Shown: piece by piece, positions 1 through 8,048 of the stretch
Position numbering within the stretch: position 1 is the first letter of the stretch
Layout: every line of letters begins with the position of its first letter
NCBI RefSeq assembly: GCF_003385215.1
Contig: NZ_PQHW01000016.1
Coordinates: 20,300 to 84,299, forward strand
Source of the DNA: Amycolatopsis thermalba
GTDB taxonomy: Bacteria > Actinomycetota > Actinomycetes > Mycobacteriales > Pseudonocardiaceae
Direction of reading: 5' to 3'
DNA: 64,000 nucleotides
Translations under genes and position numbers: made by a program
The notes under the pieces: model-generated
Database searches by the model: none
Told to the model about the DNA's origin: nothing
What the model saw: only the letters and a program-made list of their open reading frames with translations

Positions 1-25
1 CTGACCGCGGCGCTGACCTGAGTGG

Positions 26-409
26 TCAACGGGGCAGGCGGAGGAACTCCGCGGCCCGGTGCCACACCTCGCGCAGGTCCGGATCGCTCGCGGTCCACGT
101 CGTGGAGCGGATCTCGCCCCGCCCGCGGTAGGTCCGCATGATCCGGCGGTGCACGGGCAGGCCGACGAAGCCGCGCATGGCGTCCTCGCTCCGCCACAGT
201 GAGACCGAGCCGGTTCTGCGCCGCGAGGGTTCGGCCCAGAGCCAGTGCCCGACCGCGCCGTCGAGGGCCGGCCACAGGCGCGCCAGCTGTCTGCCCGCGC
301 GGTAGATCCCCGGCAGGTCGCGCAGCCGGTCGGCGGTGAAGCCGGTGACGCTGACGAGCACGAGCCCGCTCGCGGTGGCGGGCCCGGGTGTCCACGAGGT
401 GCGCAGCAC
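26..409 (-). CDS. Small conserved protein, dimeric alpha/beta-barrel-like
   Basis: A 127-residue protein of unknown function. The layout is VLVSVTGF near residue 17, a run of helices with LWP and HWLWAEP, then TGSVSLWRSEDAMRGFV (about 66-82) and HRRIMRTYRGRGEIRSTTW. A strand, then W-x-S-x-x-D-x-x-x-F and a His-rich helix, is the pattern of small antibiotic-biosynthesis-monooxygenase or DUF3291-like barrels; this is fold-level resemblance only. It lies 3 bp after the stop of the truncated TetR gene on the same strand, so it may have been that regulator's co-transcribed target. No signal peptide or membrane segment is seen. Confidence 0.6.
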   Translation of the reverse strand: MLRTSWTPGPATASGLVLVSVTGFTADRLRDLPGIYRAGRQLARLWPALDGAVGHWLWAEPSRRRTGSVSLWRSEDAMRGFVGLPVHRRIMRTYRGRGEIRSTTWTASDPDLREVWHRAAEFLRLPR

Positions 410-412
410 GGT

Positions 413-820
413 TCAGTCCTCCGGCAGGGTGGCGGGATCGGTGGCCAGGGCGCGCAGCCGCTCCAGGACGGCGCGGCGGGCGCGGGCGTAGGTGACCTCG
501 TGCCCGACGAGGCGCGAGTGGATCACGGCCGACTCGCCGAGCGCGTCGATCTCGTAGGCGAGCTGGTCCGGGTCGGCGTCTTCGGTCAGCTCGCCCAGCG
601 CGATCGCCTCGTCGACGAGCGAGCGGATGAACGCGAGCCAGTCGTGCAGCGCCTGCGCCGTTTTCGCCTGGACCGCGCCGGGCCGGTCGTCGAACTCGGT
701 TTGCGCGGCGAGGAAGAAGCACCCACCGGGCAGCACACCGCCGGCGTAGAAGGCCATCCGCGCCTCGTGCAGCGCGAACACCCGCCGGATGCCGGGCGGC
801 GTGCGCAGCGCGGGTGCCAT
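413..820 (-). pseudogene. TetR-family regulator lacking its DNA-binding domain
   Basis: The 135 residues from the ATG at 820 match only the ligand-binding and dimerisation half of a TetR regulator. The diagnostic stretch is GVLPGGCFFLAAQTEFDDRP, followed by helices with ELTEDADPDQLAYEIDALGE. The usual N-terminal helix-turn-helix of about 50 residues is absent. TetR-like sequence continues a few codons upstream of the ATG (TDRVMAPAL) and then stops near 830-840, close to an IS5-type transposase remnant. I infer that an insertion and later deletion removed the 5' end. A start further upstream only adds unrelated residues. It could survive as a dimerising fragment, but it should not bind DNA. 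Confidence 0.7.
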
Positions 821-884
821 GACGCGGTCGGTCTTATTTCTCAGTGACGTGGTGGGCCGCGGATGGCACCTGGCGGCCGCTCCG

Positions 885-1060
885 GGGCTGAGCACGAAGA
901 TCCATCGTGCGGTCGATGGGCGCGGGTTGCCGATGCGGGTGCTGCTTCCCGCGGCGGGCGTCCTCCCGCTTCCGATGCCGAGGCCTACCGGCAGCGGAAC
1001 GTGGTCGAACGCCGCTGCAACCGGCTCACCACCGCCGCCATCGTCCTCTGGCCCCGATGA
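885..1060 (+). mobile_element. IS5-family transposase remnant (internally deleted)
   Basis: Two fragments of one transposase sit side by side in different frames. From 885 the frame reads GLSTKIHRAVDGRGLPMRVLL, like the STKIHLAVDGRGLP motif of IS5-type DDE transposases. From 953 another frame reads GGRPPASDAEAYRQRNVVER, like the conserved C-terminal Y-R-x-R-N-x-V-E-R block, ending at the TGA at 1060. The part that normally separates them, about 60 residues, is missing. Just outside, 1061-1077 (CTTAGGACACTCCCTAG) looks like an IS end and abuts the 3' end of the Nudix gene. The opposite end is not recognisable. Non-functional. Confidence 0.7.
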
Positions 1061-1073
1061 CTTAGGACACTCC

Positions 1074-1943
1074 CTAGTCCGCCACCAGGTCCAGCAGCTT
1101 CGCCGGGCCCAGCACGTTCGCGCCCTCGGCCTCGACTCGGGAGCGCAGCTCCCGGTCCGCCGTCACCACCACCACGTGGTCCCGCGGCCGGGCGTCCCGC
1201 GCCTTGCGGACGCTCTCCACGATCTGCGAGTCGCCGTCGCGGACCGCGGCGATCACCTCCACGTCGTCGGCCGGGGGCACGTCCCGGGCCTGGCCCTCGA
1301 CGACCATCTGCACCCGCGGCCACCACGACCACTCCGCCCCGCCGAGCCCGACGTCCGCGCTGCGCACCCCGTCGCGCACCAGCCCGGACAGCCGGTTCCG
1401 CAACCGCTCCGCCGCGCCGGCCCGGTCCCGCCACCAGCCGTCCGGCCGGGACCCGACCACGTTGGCCGCGTCGACCACCAGCACCAGCTCGCGCCCCAGC
1501 TGGGCGTGCAGCGCCGGCCACGCGGCGGCGAAATCGGCGTGCAGCGGGAACGACCCGACCTCCTCCGGCGGCACCCACCGCAGCTCGGCGCTCTCCTCGT
1601 CGACCACCCGCTCCCGCACCGGGTGCCGGGTGTTCGCGAGCACCGTCGTGTAGCTCCAGCCGCCGTGGTCGACCACCGACTCCGCGGTGGGCCGCACCGC
1701 GCCGACCGGCACCGCGGCCTCCTCCTCGGCCTCCCGCGTCGCCGCCTCGCGCGCCGACTCGTGGCCGCGCCGCGCGCCGCCCGGCAACGCCCACGTCCGG
1801 CCGTGGTGGGTCCACCAGGCCCGGTGCTGCAGCAGCACCCCCCGCTCGGGATCGGTCAGCAACAGGCCGGCGGCGCCGAACAGGCCCCAGTGCCGATGGC
1901 CGCGCTCGCAGTACACGAAGCCGTCGCCGTCATCAGGGGTCAT
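1074..1943 (-). CDS. Nudix hydrolase fused to a NYN/PIN-like nuclease domain
   Basis: A 289-residue two-domain protein. The N-terminal half is a Nudix hydrolase with the box spanning GGARRGHESAREAATREAEEE (about 56-76), giving the Mg-binding REAEEE; it probably hydrolyses a nucleoside-diphosphate-linked substrate. The C-terminal part from about 155 reads VLVVDAANVVGSRPDGWWRD, a conserved Asp-Ala-Asn start of NYN/YacP-like PIN folds. It continues to VVVVTADRELRSRVEAEG, the T-x-D-x-x-L motif near the end of PIN-like nuclease domains. The fusion suggests linked nucleotide and RNA housekeeping. It is followed closely by the transposase remnant; the glucokinase gene ends 12 bp before its start. 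The substrate is not predictable. Confidence 0.75.
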   Translation of the reverse strand: MTPDDGDGFVYCERGHRHWGLFGAAGLLLTDPERGVLLQHRAWWTHHGRTWALPGGARRGHESAREAATREAEEEAAVPVGAVRPTAESVVDHGGWSYTTVLANTRHPVRERVVDEESAELRWVPPEEVGSFPLHADFAAAWPALHAQLGRELVLVVDAANVVGSRPDGWWRDRAGAAERLRNRLSGLVRDGVRSADVGLGGAEWSWWPRVQMVVEGQARDVPPADDVEVIAAVRDGDSQIVESVRKARDARPRDHVVVVTADRELRSRVEAEGANVLGPAKLLDLVAD

Positions 1944-1955
1944 CAGTCCAGCTTG

Positions 1956-2906
1956 TCATACCGCCCGGGCTTCGAGCGCGAGCGCGGCGGCCCCCACCAG
2001 GGCGGCGTCGTCGCCCAGCTGCGCGGTCCGGATGCGCGCCAGCGGCCGGTGCCTGCCGCCGGTGATCGCGGCCGCGTAGTGCTCACGAGCCTCGTCGAGG
2101 AACAGCGGCGCCGACTCCGACACCCCGCCGGCGATCACCACGATCTCCGGGTCGAACACGTCCGCGACCAGGGCCAGCCCCTCACCGAGCCACTTCGCCA
2201 GCTCGGCCACCGCCCGCTGCGCGACCGGGTCGCCGTCGCGCTCCGCCCCCGCCACCCGGCGCCCGGTCAGCGCGCCGGGGTCCAGCGCGATGTCCCGGGA
2301 CAGGATCGTCGAGGTGCCCGGATACCGGGCCAGCAGCTCGATCGCGGTCGCGGCCAGCGCCGTCCCGCTGCAGTAGCGCTCCCAGCAGCCGTACTTGCCG
2401 CACGGGCACGCCCGCCCGTCCGGCACGACCGTCAGGTGCCCCAGCTCCGGCGCCACCCCGTTCGCGCCGCGGTACAGCTGGCCGTCCAGCAGCAGGCCCG
2501 CGCCGATCCCGGTGCCGATCGCCACCAGCGCCGCGACCTTGGCTCCGCGCGCCGCGCCGAAGCGGTGCTCGCCGACCGCGGCGGCGTTGGCGTCGTGCTC
2601 CAGCGTCACCGGCAGCCCGACGCGCTTGGCGATCCGGTCCGCCACCGGCGCGTTCCGCCACGCCAGGTGCGGCGCGAACATCACGGTGCGCCGGTCGTTG
2701 GCGACGAACCCGGCGACCGCGAGACCGACCCCGGTGACGTCCCCGTGCCGGTTGCGCAGCTCGTCGATCACACCGGTGATCGCGTCCTCGAGCGCGTCCT
2801 CGGCGCTCGGCGTGCCCGCCCGCGCGGTGTCCAGGATCGAGCCGTGCTCGTCCACCACCCCGGCACGGACACTCGTGCCGCCGACGTCCAGGCCGATCGC
2901 ACGCAC
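1956..2906 (-). CDS. glk: ROK-family glucokinase
   Basis: 316 residues from the GTG at 2906. It should phosphorylate glucose with ATP (or polyphosphate) at the head of glycolysis. The N-terminal phosphate loop is AIGLDVGGTSVRAGVVD (residues 3-19). The sugar-site region LEHDANAAAVGE and the ROK zinc motif CPCGKYGCWERYCSG are present, as is GGVSES near the C-terminus. Length matches actinobacterial GlkA-type enzymes (about 315). The GTG overlaps the upstream stop as TAGTG, so translation is probably coupled. An earlier in-frame start would add a proline/alanine-rich tail lying inside the upstream gene. Confidence 0.88.
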   Translation of the reverse strand: MRAIGLDVGGTSVRAGVVDEHGSILDTARAGTPSAEDALEDAITGVIDELRNRHGDVTGVGLAVAGFVANDRRTVMFAPHLAWRNAPVADRIAKRVGLPVTLEHDANAAAVGEHRFGAARGAKVAALVAIGTGIGAGLLLDGQLYRGANGVAPELGHLTVVPDGRACPCGKYGCWERYCSGTALAATAIELLARYPGTSTILSRDIALDPGALTGRRVAGAERDGDPVAQRAVAELAKWLGEGLALVADVFDPEIVVIAGGVSESAPLFLDEAREHYAAAITGGRHRPLARIRTAQLGDDAALVGAAALALEARAV

Positions 2907-3286
2907 TAGCCGTCCCGCCACTGGACCGGGATGCGCTGCACCCGGCCGGACTCCGGCCGCGGCCGCGGCGGCGGCTGGAAGCCGGGCATGTGCACGCCCT
3001 CCTGCGGCTCCCACCGGTCGGCCAGCACGGCCCGCAGCAACGCGATGATCTGCGCCGCCTGCTCCAGCACGCGAGCCACGAACTCGGGCTTCTCACCGCG
3101 CACCACCGCGACGATCGCGCACAGCGGGCACCAGCCGCAGTCGCCGTCGCCCTCGGGCGTCTCGGGCTTGCCGTGCCCGGCGGCGACCACGCCGTCCAGC
3201 CACGGCGCGGCGCGTTCGGCGACCATCTCGACGAGCAGCCGGATCTCCTCGGCCAGGCTCGCCGCGGTCACCCCTTCGGTCGTCAT
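2906..3286 (-). CDS. Conserved small protein with Cys motif (Rv2183c position)
   Basis: A 126-residue protein of unknown function, starting at the ATG at 3286 that overlaps the ArsA stop as ATGA. It is mostly helical, with a compact cysteine cluster CGWCPLCA (about 50-57) that could bind a metal, and a proline/arginine-rich C-terminal tail (PPPRPRPESGR). It lies between the ArsA ATPase and glucokinase genes with 1-4 bp overlaps on both sides, so the three are one transcript. The position matches the small conserved gene next to the ArsA homologue in M. tuberculosis (Rv2183c); that link is from recalled gene order, not alignment. Confidence 0.7.
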   Translation of the reverse strand: MTTEGVTAASLAEEIRLLVEMVAERAAPWLDGVVAAGHGKPETPEGDGDCGWCPLCAIVAVVRGEKPEFVARVLEQAAQIIALLRAVLADRWEPQEGVHMPGFQPPPRPRPESGRVQRIPVQWRDG

Positions 3287-4425
3287 CCGTCCTCCCCCGG
3301 CTTGGTCAGCGAGACGACGAGACCGTCCGCATCGGACTCGGCACCGGTGATCCGGCACGGGCGCAACGGTTCCGGCAACGCGACCAGGCGGCGGAACCCG
3401 TCCACGGTGACGGCCAGGTCGTCGTCCACGCGCGCCAGGTCCAGCTCGGCGCCGCGGTCCAGCGGCAGCGCCAGCCGCAGCCGGTACCCACCGTCCACTT
3501 CGGTCACGTGCAGCAGCGGCGCGGACCCGGAACCGTTGCCCGCCAACGGATCCCGCTCGCCGTACAGCTCGGTGGCGATCTCGCGCAGCGCGGGCAGCCC
3601 GACCGGTTCGGCGGCCCGGTGCTCGACCCGGGCCAGCTCCCAGGTCAGCTCGCCGAGCACCTCGTCCTGCTGGCGGCGGCGGGTGCGCATCCAGTTCGCC
3701 GCCGCGCCCCGCCACACGCCGGGCGCGGGCATCAGCCGGTTCACGATCAGCCCGTCGACGCGGATGCCGCGCAGCGCCAGCGAGCTGAGCGTGCGGCGCG
3801 CCTCGGCGACCACGACCCGCTCCGGCGTCAGCACCAGCCGCACGGTGGTGACGGCCGGATCGGTCAGCAGGTCACGCAGGGCGGACACGTGCGCCGCGAG
3901 GTCGCGGACCGACCGGGCCAGACCGCGCGACCCGGTGAGCGTGAGCTGCCAGCCGAACACCTTGTCCAGGTACCCGGAAACGGCCTCGGGAAGCGCGAGC
4001 AGCCGCAGGGTTTCCGCGGTCGGCCCGCAGTCCACCACCACGACGTCCCAGCGGCCGGCCTCGGCCAGCCGCTGCACCTCGGTCAGCGCGAGCAGCTCGT
4101 CCACGCCCGGCAGGACGCTCAGCTCCTCGGCGTCCAGCGCGTCCACCCCGGCGCCGGCGAGCGCGCCCTTGAGCCGGCCGCGCAGGTCCTGCCAGATGTC
4201 GTCGACCAGGCCGCGCGAGTCGACCTGCGCCCCGTGCAGCCGGGTGTCCACGTCGGACGGTTCGCGGCCCAGGCGCTTGCCGAACGCGTCGCCCAGCGAG
4301 TGCGCCGGATCGGTGGACACCACCAGCGTCTTGTACCCGCGCGCGGCCAGGCCCGCCGCCGTCGCCGCGGCGAGCGTCGTCTTGCCGACGCCTCCCTTGC
4401 CGGTGAACAGCAGCAGCCGCGTCAT
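3283..4425 (-). CDS. ArsA/Get3-family ATPase
   Basis: 380 residues. The N-terminus carries the deviant Walker A LLFTGKGGVGKTTLAAATAA (residues 4-23) and a switch motif STDPAHSLGDAFG (about 37-49), hallmarks of the ArsA/Get3 class of SIMIBI ATPases. VVVDCGPTAETLRLLALPE (about 128-146) is the Walker B/switch II region. The C-terminus has an Hsp20-like beta-rich segment (VTEVDGGYRLRLALPL). No arsenic genes are nearby, so arsenite export is unlikely. Neighbouring SRPBCC and acyl-CoA synthetase genes match the Rv2184c-Rv2187 arrangement and hint at lipid or envelope protein handling (inference). Confidence 0.85.
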   Translation of the reverse strand: MTRLLLFTGKGGVGKTTLAAATAAGLAARGYKTLVVSTDPAHSLGDAFGKRLGREPSDVDTRLHGAQVDSRGLVDDIWQDLRGRLKGALAGAGVDALDAEELSVLPGVDELLALTEVQRLAEAGRWDVVVVDCGPTAETLRLLALPEAVSGYLDKVFGWQLTLTGSRGLARSVRDLAAHVSALRDLLTDPAVTTVRLVLTPERVVVAEARRTLSSLALRGIRVDGLIVNRLMPAPGVWRGAAANWMRTRRRQQDEVLGELTWELARVEHRAAEPVGLPALREIATELYGERDPLAGNGSGSAPLLHVTEVDGGYRLRLALPLDRGAELDLARVDDDLAVTVDGFRRLVALPEPLRPCRITGAESDADGLVVSLTKPGEDG

Positions 4426-4438
4426 CGCCGCCCCGCCC

Positions 4439-4882
4439 TCAGGCGAGGTCCTCCACGCGGCGCTTGAGCTCCTTGAGCGCGGTGTCCATGACCATCTTCT
4501 CCGCCTTGCGGCGCAGCAGGCCGATCATCGGCAGCACCAGCTCGACCGACAGCGTGTAGGTGACCCGGGTGCGGCCCTCGCCGACCGGGACCAGCTCGTA
4601 GCGGCCGTCCTGCGCCTTCTGCATCTGCCCGCGCACCAGGTGCCAGCTCACCGAGCGGCCGTCGGCGGCCCAGTCGTACTCCAGCGTGTAGACGTCCTTG
4701 ATCGGACCGGCGTCCAGGGTCAGCTTGACCTGCTTCGCGCGGCCGGTGTCGTCGGTGGCGAGCACCTCAGTCTCCCGGACCTGCTTGGCCCATTCCGGGT
4801 ACGACGCGAAGTCCGCGATCACCGCCATGACCTTCTCCGGCGGCGCGTCGACCTCGATGGACTGCGTGGACTGGTCGGCCAT
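4439..4882 (-). CDS. SRPBCC-family protein (Rv2185c/TB16.3-like)
   Basis: 147 residues: MADQSTQSIEVDAPPEKVMA opens the START-like helix-grip fold, followed by FASYPEWAKQVRETEVL and a C-terminal helix ending in LKELKRRVEDLA. Proteins of this fold bind hydrophobic ligands in a deep pocket. The length and the neighbouring ArsA and FadD15-type genes match TB16.3 (Rv2185c) of mycobacteria. It is 13 bp upstream of the ArsA gene and probably leads that transcript. The ligand is unknown; a lipid or polyketide-like molecule is the general expectation for the family. Confidence 0.82.
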   Translation of the reverse strand: MADQSTQSIEVDAPPEKVMAVIADFASYPEWAKQVRETEVLATDDTGRAKQVKLTLDAGPIKDVYTLEYDWAADGRSVSWHLVRGQMQKAQDGRYELVPVGEGRTRVTYTLSVELVLPMIGLLRRKAEKMVMDTALKELKRRVEDLA

Positions 4883-4909
4883 GGCGGAGAGGTTACCGCC
4901 TGTCCCGCG

Positions 4910-5701
4910 TCACCACCGCAGGACGTGCGGGCGCTCGGTGACCTTGAAGTGACCGACGTTACGGCATTCGGTGCGGCCGACCCGCAGCCTGGCCGACAGC
5001 GGCTGGTGCACGTGGCCGAACAGCGACCACCGCGGCTGCTCCGCGTAGACCAGCCCGCGCAGGGCCGCCGAGCCCAGTTCGTGCCGCCGCGCCACCACGT
5101 CGTAGGTCAGCTCGGGCAGCGCGGGCGGCTGGTGGGTGCACAGCACGTCGATGTCGGTGAGCTTGCCGACGGCCGCGTCGAACTCCTCCTGGGTGCGCAG
5201 GTAGGGCCGCCACACCGGGTTGGACCGGCGGATCGTCGCCCCGGCGGGCAGCACCACCCCGCCGGCGAAGCCGAACCGCAGGCCGCCGATCTCGACGACC
5301 TCGCCCTCGACGAGCCGCACGTCGTCGCCGGCGAACTCCGGCCACAGGTCCGGCGAGTCGACGTTGCCGGCGATCGCGTAGGTCGGCGCGGTCATCGCCG
5401 CGAACATCGCGGAGTACTGCTCGCGGACGGCCTCCTCGACGGCGGCGGCCGGGTCGTCCAGGCTCGACCACAGGGAGCGCGAGAAGGCGATCGACTCCTC
5501 GCGGGTGCCCTCGCGGCGCAGCCGGGCGAACGTGGCGACCTTCTCCGGGCCGAACAACGTGCCGAGGATGCCCCGGTCGTGCTGGTGGTAGTCGACGAAG
5601 TCGAGCAGATCGCCGAGGACGATCAGCGCGTCCGCCCCCTCACCGGCCCGGGCCAGGGCCTCGGTGTTGCCGTGGACGTCCGAGACGACATGAACGCGCA
5701 T
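4910..5701 (-). CDS. Metallophosphoesterase (calcineurin-like)
   Basis: 263 residues. The family's metal-binding motifs appear in order: VVSDVHGN (residues 5-12), VLGDLLDFVD (about 32-41), IAGNVDSPD (about 118-126, the GN[HD] motif), CTHQPPALPE (about 188-197) and FGHVHQPL (about 225-232). This is a complete dinuclear-metal phosphoesterase site, acting on a nucleotide or protein phosphoester not predictable here. It is cytoplasmic, with no signal peptide. The start is the ATG at 5701; the palindrome TTAGCG-A-CGCTAA lies just upstream. Confidence 0.85.
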   Translation of the reverse strand: MRVHVVSDVHGNTEALARAGEGADALIVLGDLLDFVDYHQHDRGILGTLFGPEKVATFARLRREGTREESIAFSRSLWSSLDDPAAAVEEAVREQYSAMFAAMTAPTYAIAGNVDSPDLWPEFAGDDVRLVEGEVVEIGGLRFGFAGGVVLPAGATIRRSNPVWRPYLRTQEEFDAAVGKLTDIDVLCTHQPPALPELTYDVVARRHELGSAALRGLVYAEQPRWSLFGHVHQPLSARLRVGRTECRNVGHFKVTERPHVLRW

Positions 5702-5712
5702 GATGCCCCAGT

Positions 5713-5725
5713 TTAGCGACGCTAA
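5713..5725. promoter_or_regulatory. Perfect 13-bp palindrome TTAGCGACGCTAA
   Basis: TTAGCG and CGCTAA flank a single A, 12 bp upstream of the metallophosphoesterase start and overlapping the stop codon of the SRPBCC gene. Its right half with one flanking base on each side (GACGCTAAG) recurs at 6186-6194 in front of the acyl-CoA synthetase gene. This suggests one regulator for both promoters. No known operator is recognised. Confidence 0.35.
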
Positions 5726-6123
5726 GAAGTCCTCGGGGGCACGCCGGGCTCGCGGCCGTCTTCGAGGATCTCCTTCAACCCCAGCGCCACGGCCTTGGCC
5801 GCGCGGGCTCGCCGGTCGAACTCGCGGCGCAGCCGGCGCGGGCTCATCTCCGCGGCCGGGCTCGCGCGCAGGAAGTAGTGCAGCAGCGTGCCGTCCAGCG
5901 TGCGCTCCAGCCAGACCTCCATCGTGCCGACCAGGGCGCCCCGGACCGTCCAGCGCAGCCCCTCGTCACCGCGGTCGGTGTAGACCTCGAGCACCAGGTC
6001 GGGCCAGTACCGCCGCCACGCGGCCGGATCGGCGAACACCGCCGCCACGGTGGCGGGCGGCACCGCGAGGAACGTCTCGTCGACGATGTCGATGCTGGGC
6101 GGCGCACCGTTGAGCGTGCTCAC
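5722..6123 (-). CDS. SRPBCC-family protein
   Basis: 133 residues of START-like fold: SIDIVDETFLAVPPATVAAVFADPAAWRRYWPDL (about 10-43), then VYTDRGDEGLRWTVRG and a C-terminal helix RRLRREFDRRARAAKAVALG. The spacing (strand, two helices, W-x-x-x-W-P-D-L) matches polyketide cyclase/dehydrase-like proteins and Rv2186c-type neighbours of fadD15. It is divergent from the acyl-CoA synthetase at 6237 and may be co-transcribed with the metallophosphoesterase, which begins 20 bp after its stop. The ligand is unknown. Confidence 0.78.
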   Translation of the reverse strand: MSTLNGAPPSIDIVDETFLAVPPATVAAVFADPAAWRRYWPDLVLEVYTDRGDEGLRWTVRGALVGTMEVWLERTLDGTLLHYFLRASPAAEMSPRRLRREFDRRARAAKAVALGLKEILEDGREPGVPPRTS

Positions 6124-6236
6124 GCCGAGCAGAATGTCATGCCCGTGTTACCGCCGGTCCGCCCCCTTGGTCGTAAGGTGTCACCGACGCTAAGTTGTGA
6201 CTGGCGAGTAACACCCCTGAACCACGGAGGTCCACC

Positions 6237-8033
6237 GTGCGCGAGTACAGCGCCCCGGCAGTGCAGCCGGTTGCCGATGACGAGAACCTCGCCGACATCG
6301 TGTGGGCGAACGCCGAGCGGTTCCCCGACGCGATCAGCTTCCGGCGCCAGGTGGACGGCTCGTGGCTGGACGTCACCGCCCGCGAGTTCGCCGCCCAGGT
6401 CATCGGGATCGCCAAGGGCCTGGTCGAGGCCGGGATCGAGCGGGGTGACCGGGTCGGGCTGATGTCCAAGACCCGGTACGAGTGGACGCTGATCGACTTC
6501 GCCATCTGGGCCGCGGGCGCGGTCACCGTGCCGATCTACGACACGTCCTCGCCCGAGCAGGTCGCCTGGATCCTGTCCGACTCCGGCGCCAAGGGCGTCT
6601 TCGTGGAGACCAGCGAGCACCTGGCCGCCGTCGACGAGGTCCGCGACCGGCTGCCCGACCTGCGGTACACCTGGCAGATCGAGGCGGCCCGGCCCGCGGT
6701 GGACGAGCTGACCACGCTGGGCGCCGACGTCGCCGACGACACCGTGCACGAGCGGCGCCGCCTGGTGCGGGCCGGCGACCTGGCCACCATCGTGTACACC
6801 TCGGGCACCACCGGCCGCCCCAAGGGCGTCGAGCTGACCCACCGCAACCTGCTCGCCGAGATCCGGGCCGACATCAACGCCTTCCCGCAGCTGATGGAGC
6901 AGGGCAACTCGCTGCTGTGCTTCCTGCCGCTGGCGCACGTGCTGGCCCGCGCCATCGCCGTCACCGCCGTCACCGCGCGCGTCACGCTGGGCCACACCTC
7001 CGACGTCAAGAACCTGGTCGCCGATCTGGGCACGTTCCGGCCGACGTTCGTGGTGGCCGTGCCGCGCGTGTTCGAGAAGGTCTACAACGGCGCGAAGCAG
7101 AAGGCCCACTCCGAGGGCAAGGGCAAGATCTTCGACGCGGCCGAGCAGGTCGCGGTGTCCTACAGCGAGGCGCAGGACACCGGTGGCGCCGGGCTGGGGC
7201 TGAAGGCGCGGCACCTCCTGTTCGACAAGCTGGTCTACGGCAAGCTGCGGGCCGCGCTGGGCGGCCGCTGCATCGCCGCGGTGTCCGGTGGCGCGCCGCT
7301 GGGCGCCCGGCTGGCGCACTTCTTCCGCGGCATCGGCGTGCCGGTGTTCGAGGGCTACGGCCTGACCGAGACCTCGGCCGCGGCGAACGTGAACACCCAG
7401 GACGCGTTCCGCGTCGGCACCGTGGGCCGCCCGGTGGCCGGCACCTCGGTGCGGATCGCCGACGACGGCGAGGTCCTGCTCAAGGGTGACGTCGTGTTCG
7501 GCGCCTACTTCAACAACGAGACCGCCACCAAGGAGGCGCTGGAGGACGGCTGGTTCCACACCGGCGACCTCGGCGAGCTCGACGACGACGGCTTCCTCAA
7601 GATCACCGGGCGCAAGAAGGAGATCATCGTGACGGCGGGCGGCAAGAACGTCGCCCCGTCCGGCCTCGAGGACACCATGCGCGCCCACCCGCTGATCAGC
7701 CAGGCCATGGTGGTCGGCGACCAGCGCCCGTTCATCGCCGCGCTGATCACGATCGACGAGGAGTTCTTCCCGGCCTGGAAGTCGCAGAACGGCAAGCCCG
7801 CCGACGCCACGGTCGCCGACCTGGCGCAGGACCCGGACCTGATCGCGGCCGTGCAGGGCGCCGTGAACGAGGCGAACAAGCAGGTCTCGCACGCCGAGTC
7901 GATCAAGAAGTTCGTCATCCTCGGCAACGACTTCACCGAGGCCGGCGGCGAGATCACGCCGAGCCTGAAGCTCAAGCGCAACGTGGTGACCAAGAACTAC
8001 GCCACGTTCATCGAGAGCCTGTACCAGAAGTAA
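6237..8033 (+). CDS. fadD15: Long-chain fatty-acid-CoA ligase (FadD15-like)
   Basis: 598 residues. It activates long-chain fatty acids to acyl-CoA through an acyl-adenylate. The AMP-binding P-loop VYTSGTTGRPKGVELTHRN (about 183-201), FEGYGLTETSAAANVN (about 369-384), WFHTGDLGELDDDGFLKITG (about 437-456) and GRKKEIIVTAGGKNVAPS (about 456-473) are all present, with a C-terminal lysine in SLKLKRN. Size and sequence resemble mycobacterial FadD15. The GTG start is chosen because GGAGG (6226-6230) sits 6 bp before it. The flanking SRPBCC and ArsA genes repeat the mycobacterial neighbourhood. Confidence 0.88.
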   Translation: MREYSAPAVQPVADDENLADIVWANAERFPDAISFRRQVDGSWLDVTAREFAAQVIGIAKGLVEAGIERGDRVGLMSKTRYEWTLIDFAIWAAGAVTVPIYDTSSPEQVAWILSDSGAKGVFVETSEHLAAVDEVRDRLPDLRYTWQIEAARPAVDELTTLGADVADDTVHERRRLVRAGDLATIVYTSGTTGRPKGVELTHRNLLAEIRADINAFPQLMEQGNSLLCFLPLAHVLARAIAVTAVTARVTLGHTSDVKNLVADLGTFRPTFVVAVPRVFEKVYNGAKQKAHSEGKGKIFDAAEQVAVSYSEAQDTGGAGLGLKARHLLFDKLVYGKLRAALGGRCIAAVSGGAPLGARLAHFFRGIGVPVFEGYGLTETSAAANVNTQDAFRVGTVGRPVAGTSVRIADDGEVLLKGDVVFGAYFNNETATKEALEDGWFHTGDLGELDDDGFLKITGRKKEIIVTAGGKNVAPSGLEDTMRAHPLISQAMVVGDQRPFIAALITIDEEFFPAWKSQNGKPADATVADLAQDPDLIAAVQGAVNEANKQVSHAESIKKFVILGNDFTEAGGEITPSLKLKRNVVTKNYATFIESLYQK

Positions 8034-8048
8034 CGAGACTACTACGCT

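Noticed and set aside
2990..5716. Very long open frame on the plus strand opposite the ArsA and phosphoesterase genes
   Set aside because: It is antisense to several genes with clear motifs and has a low-complexity Ser/Arg/His composition. High GC content leaves such frames open. The same applies to the antisense frames at 27198-30491 and 41559-45089.
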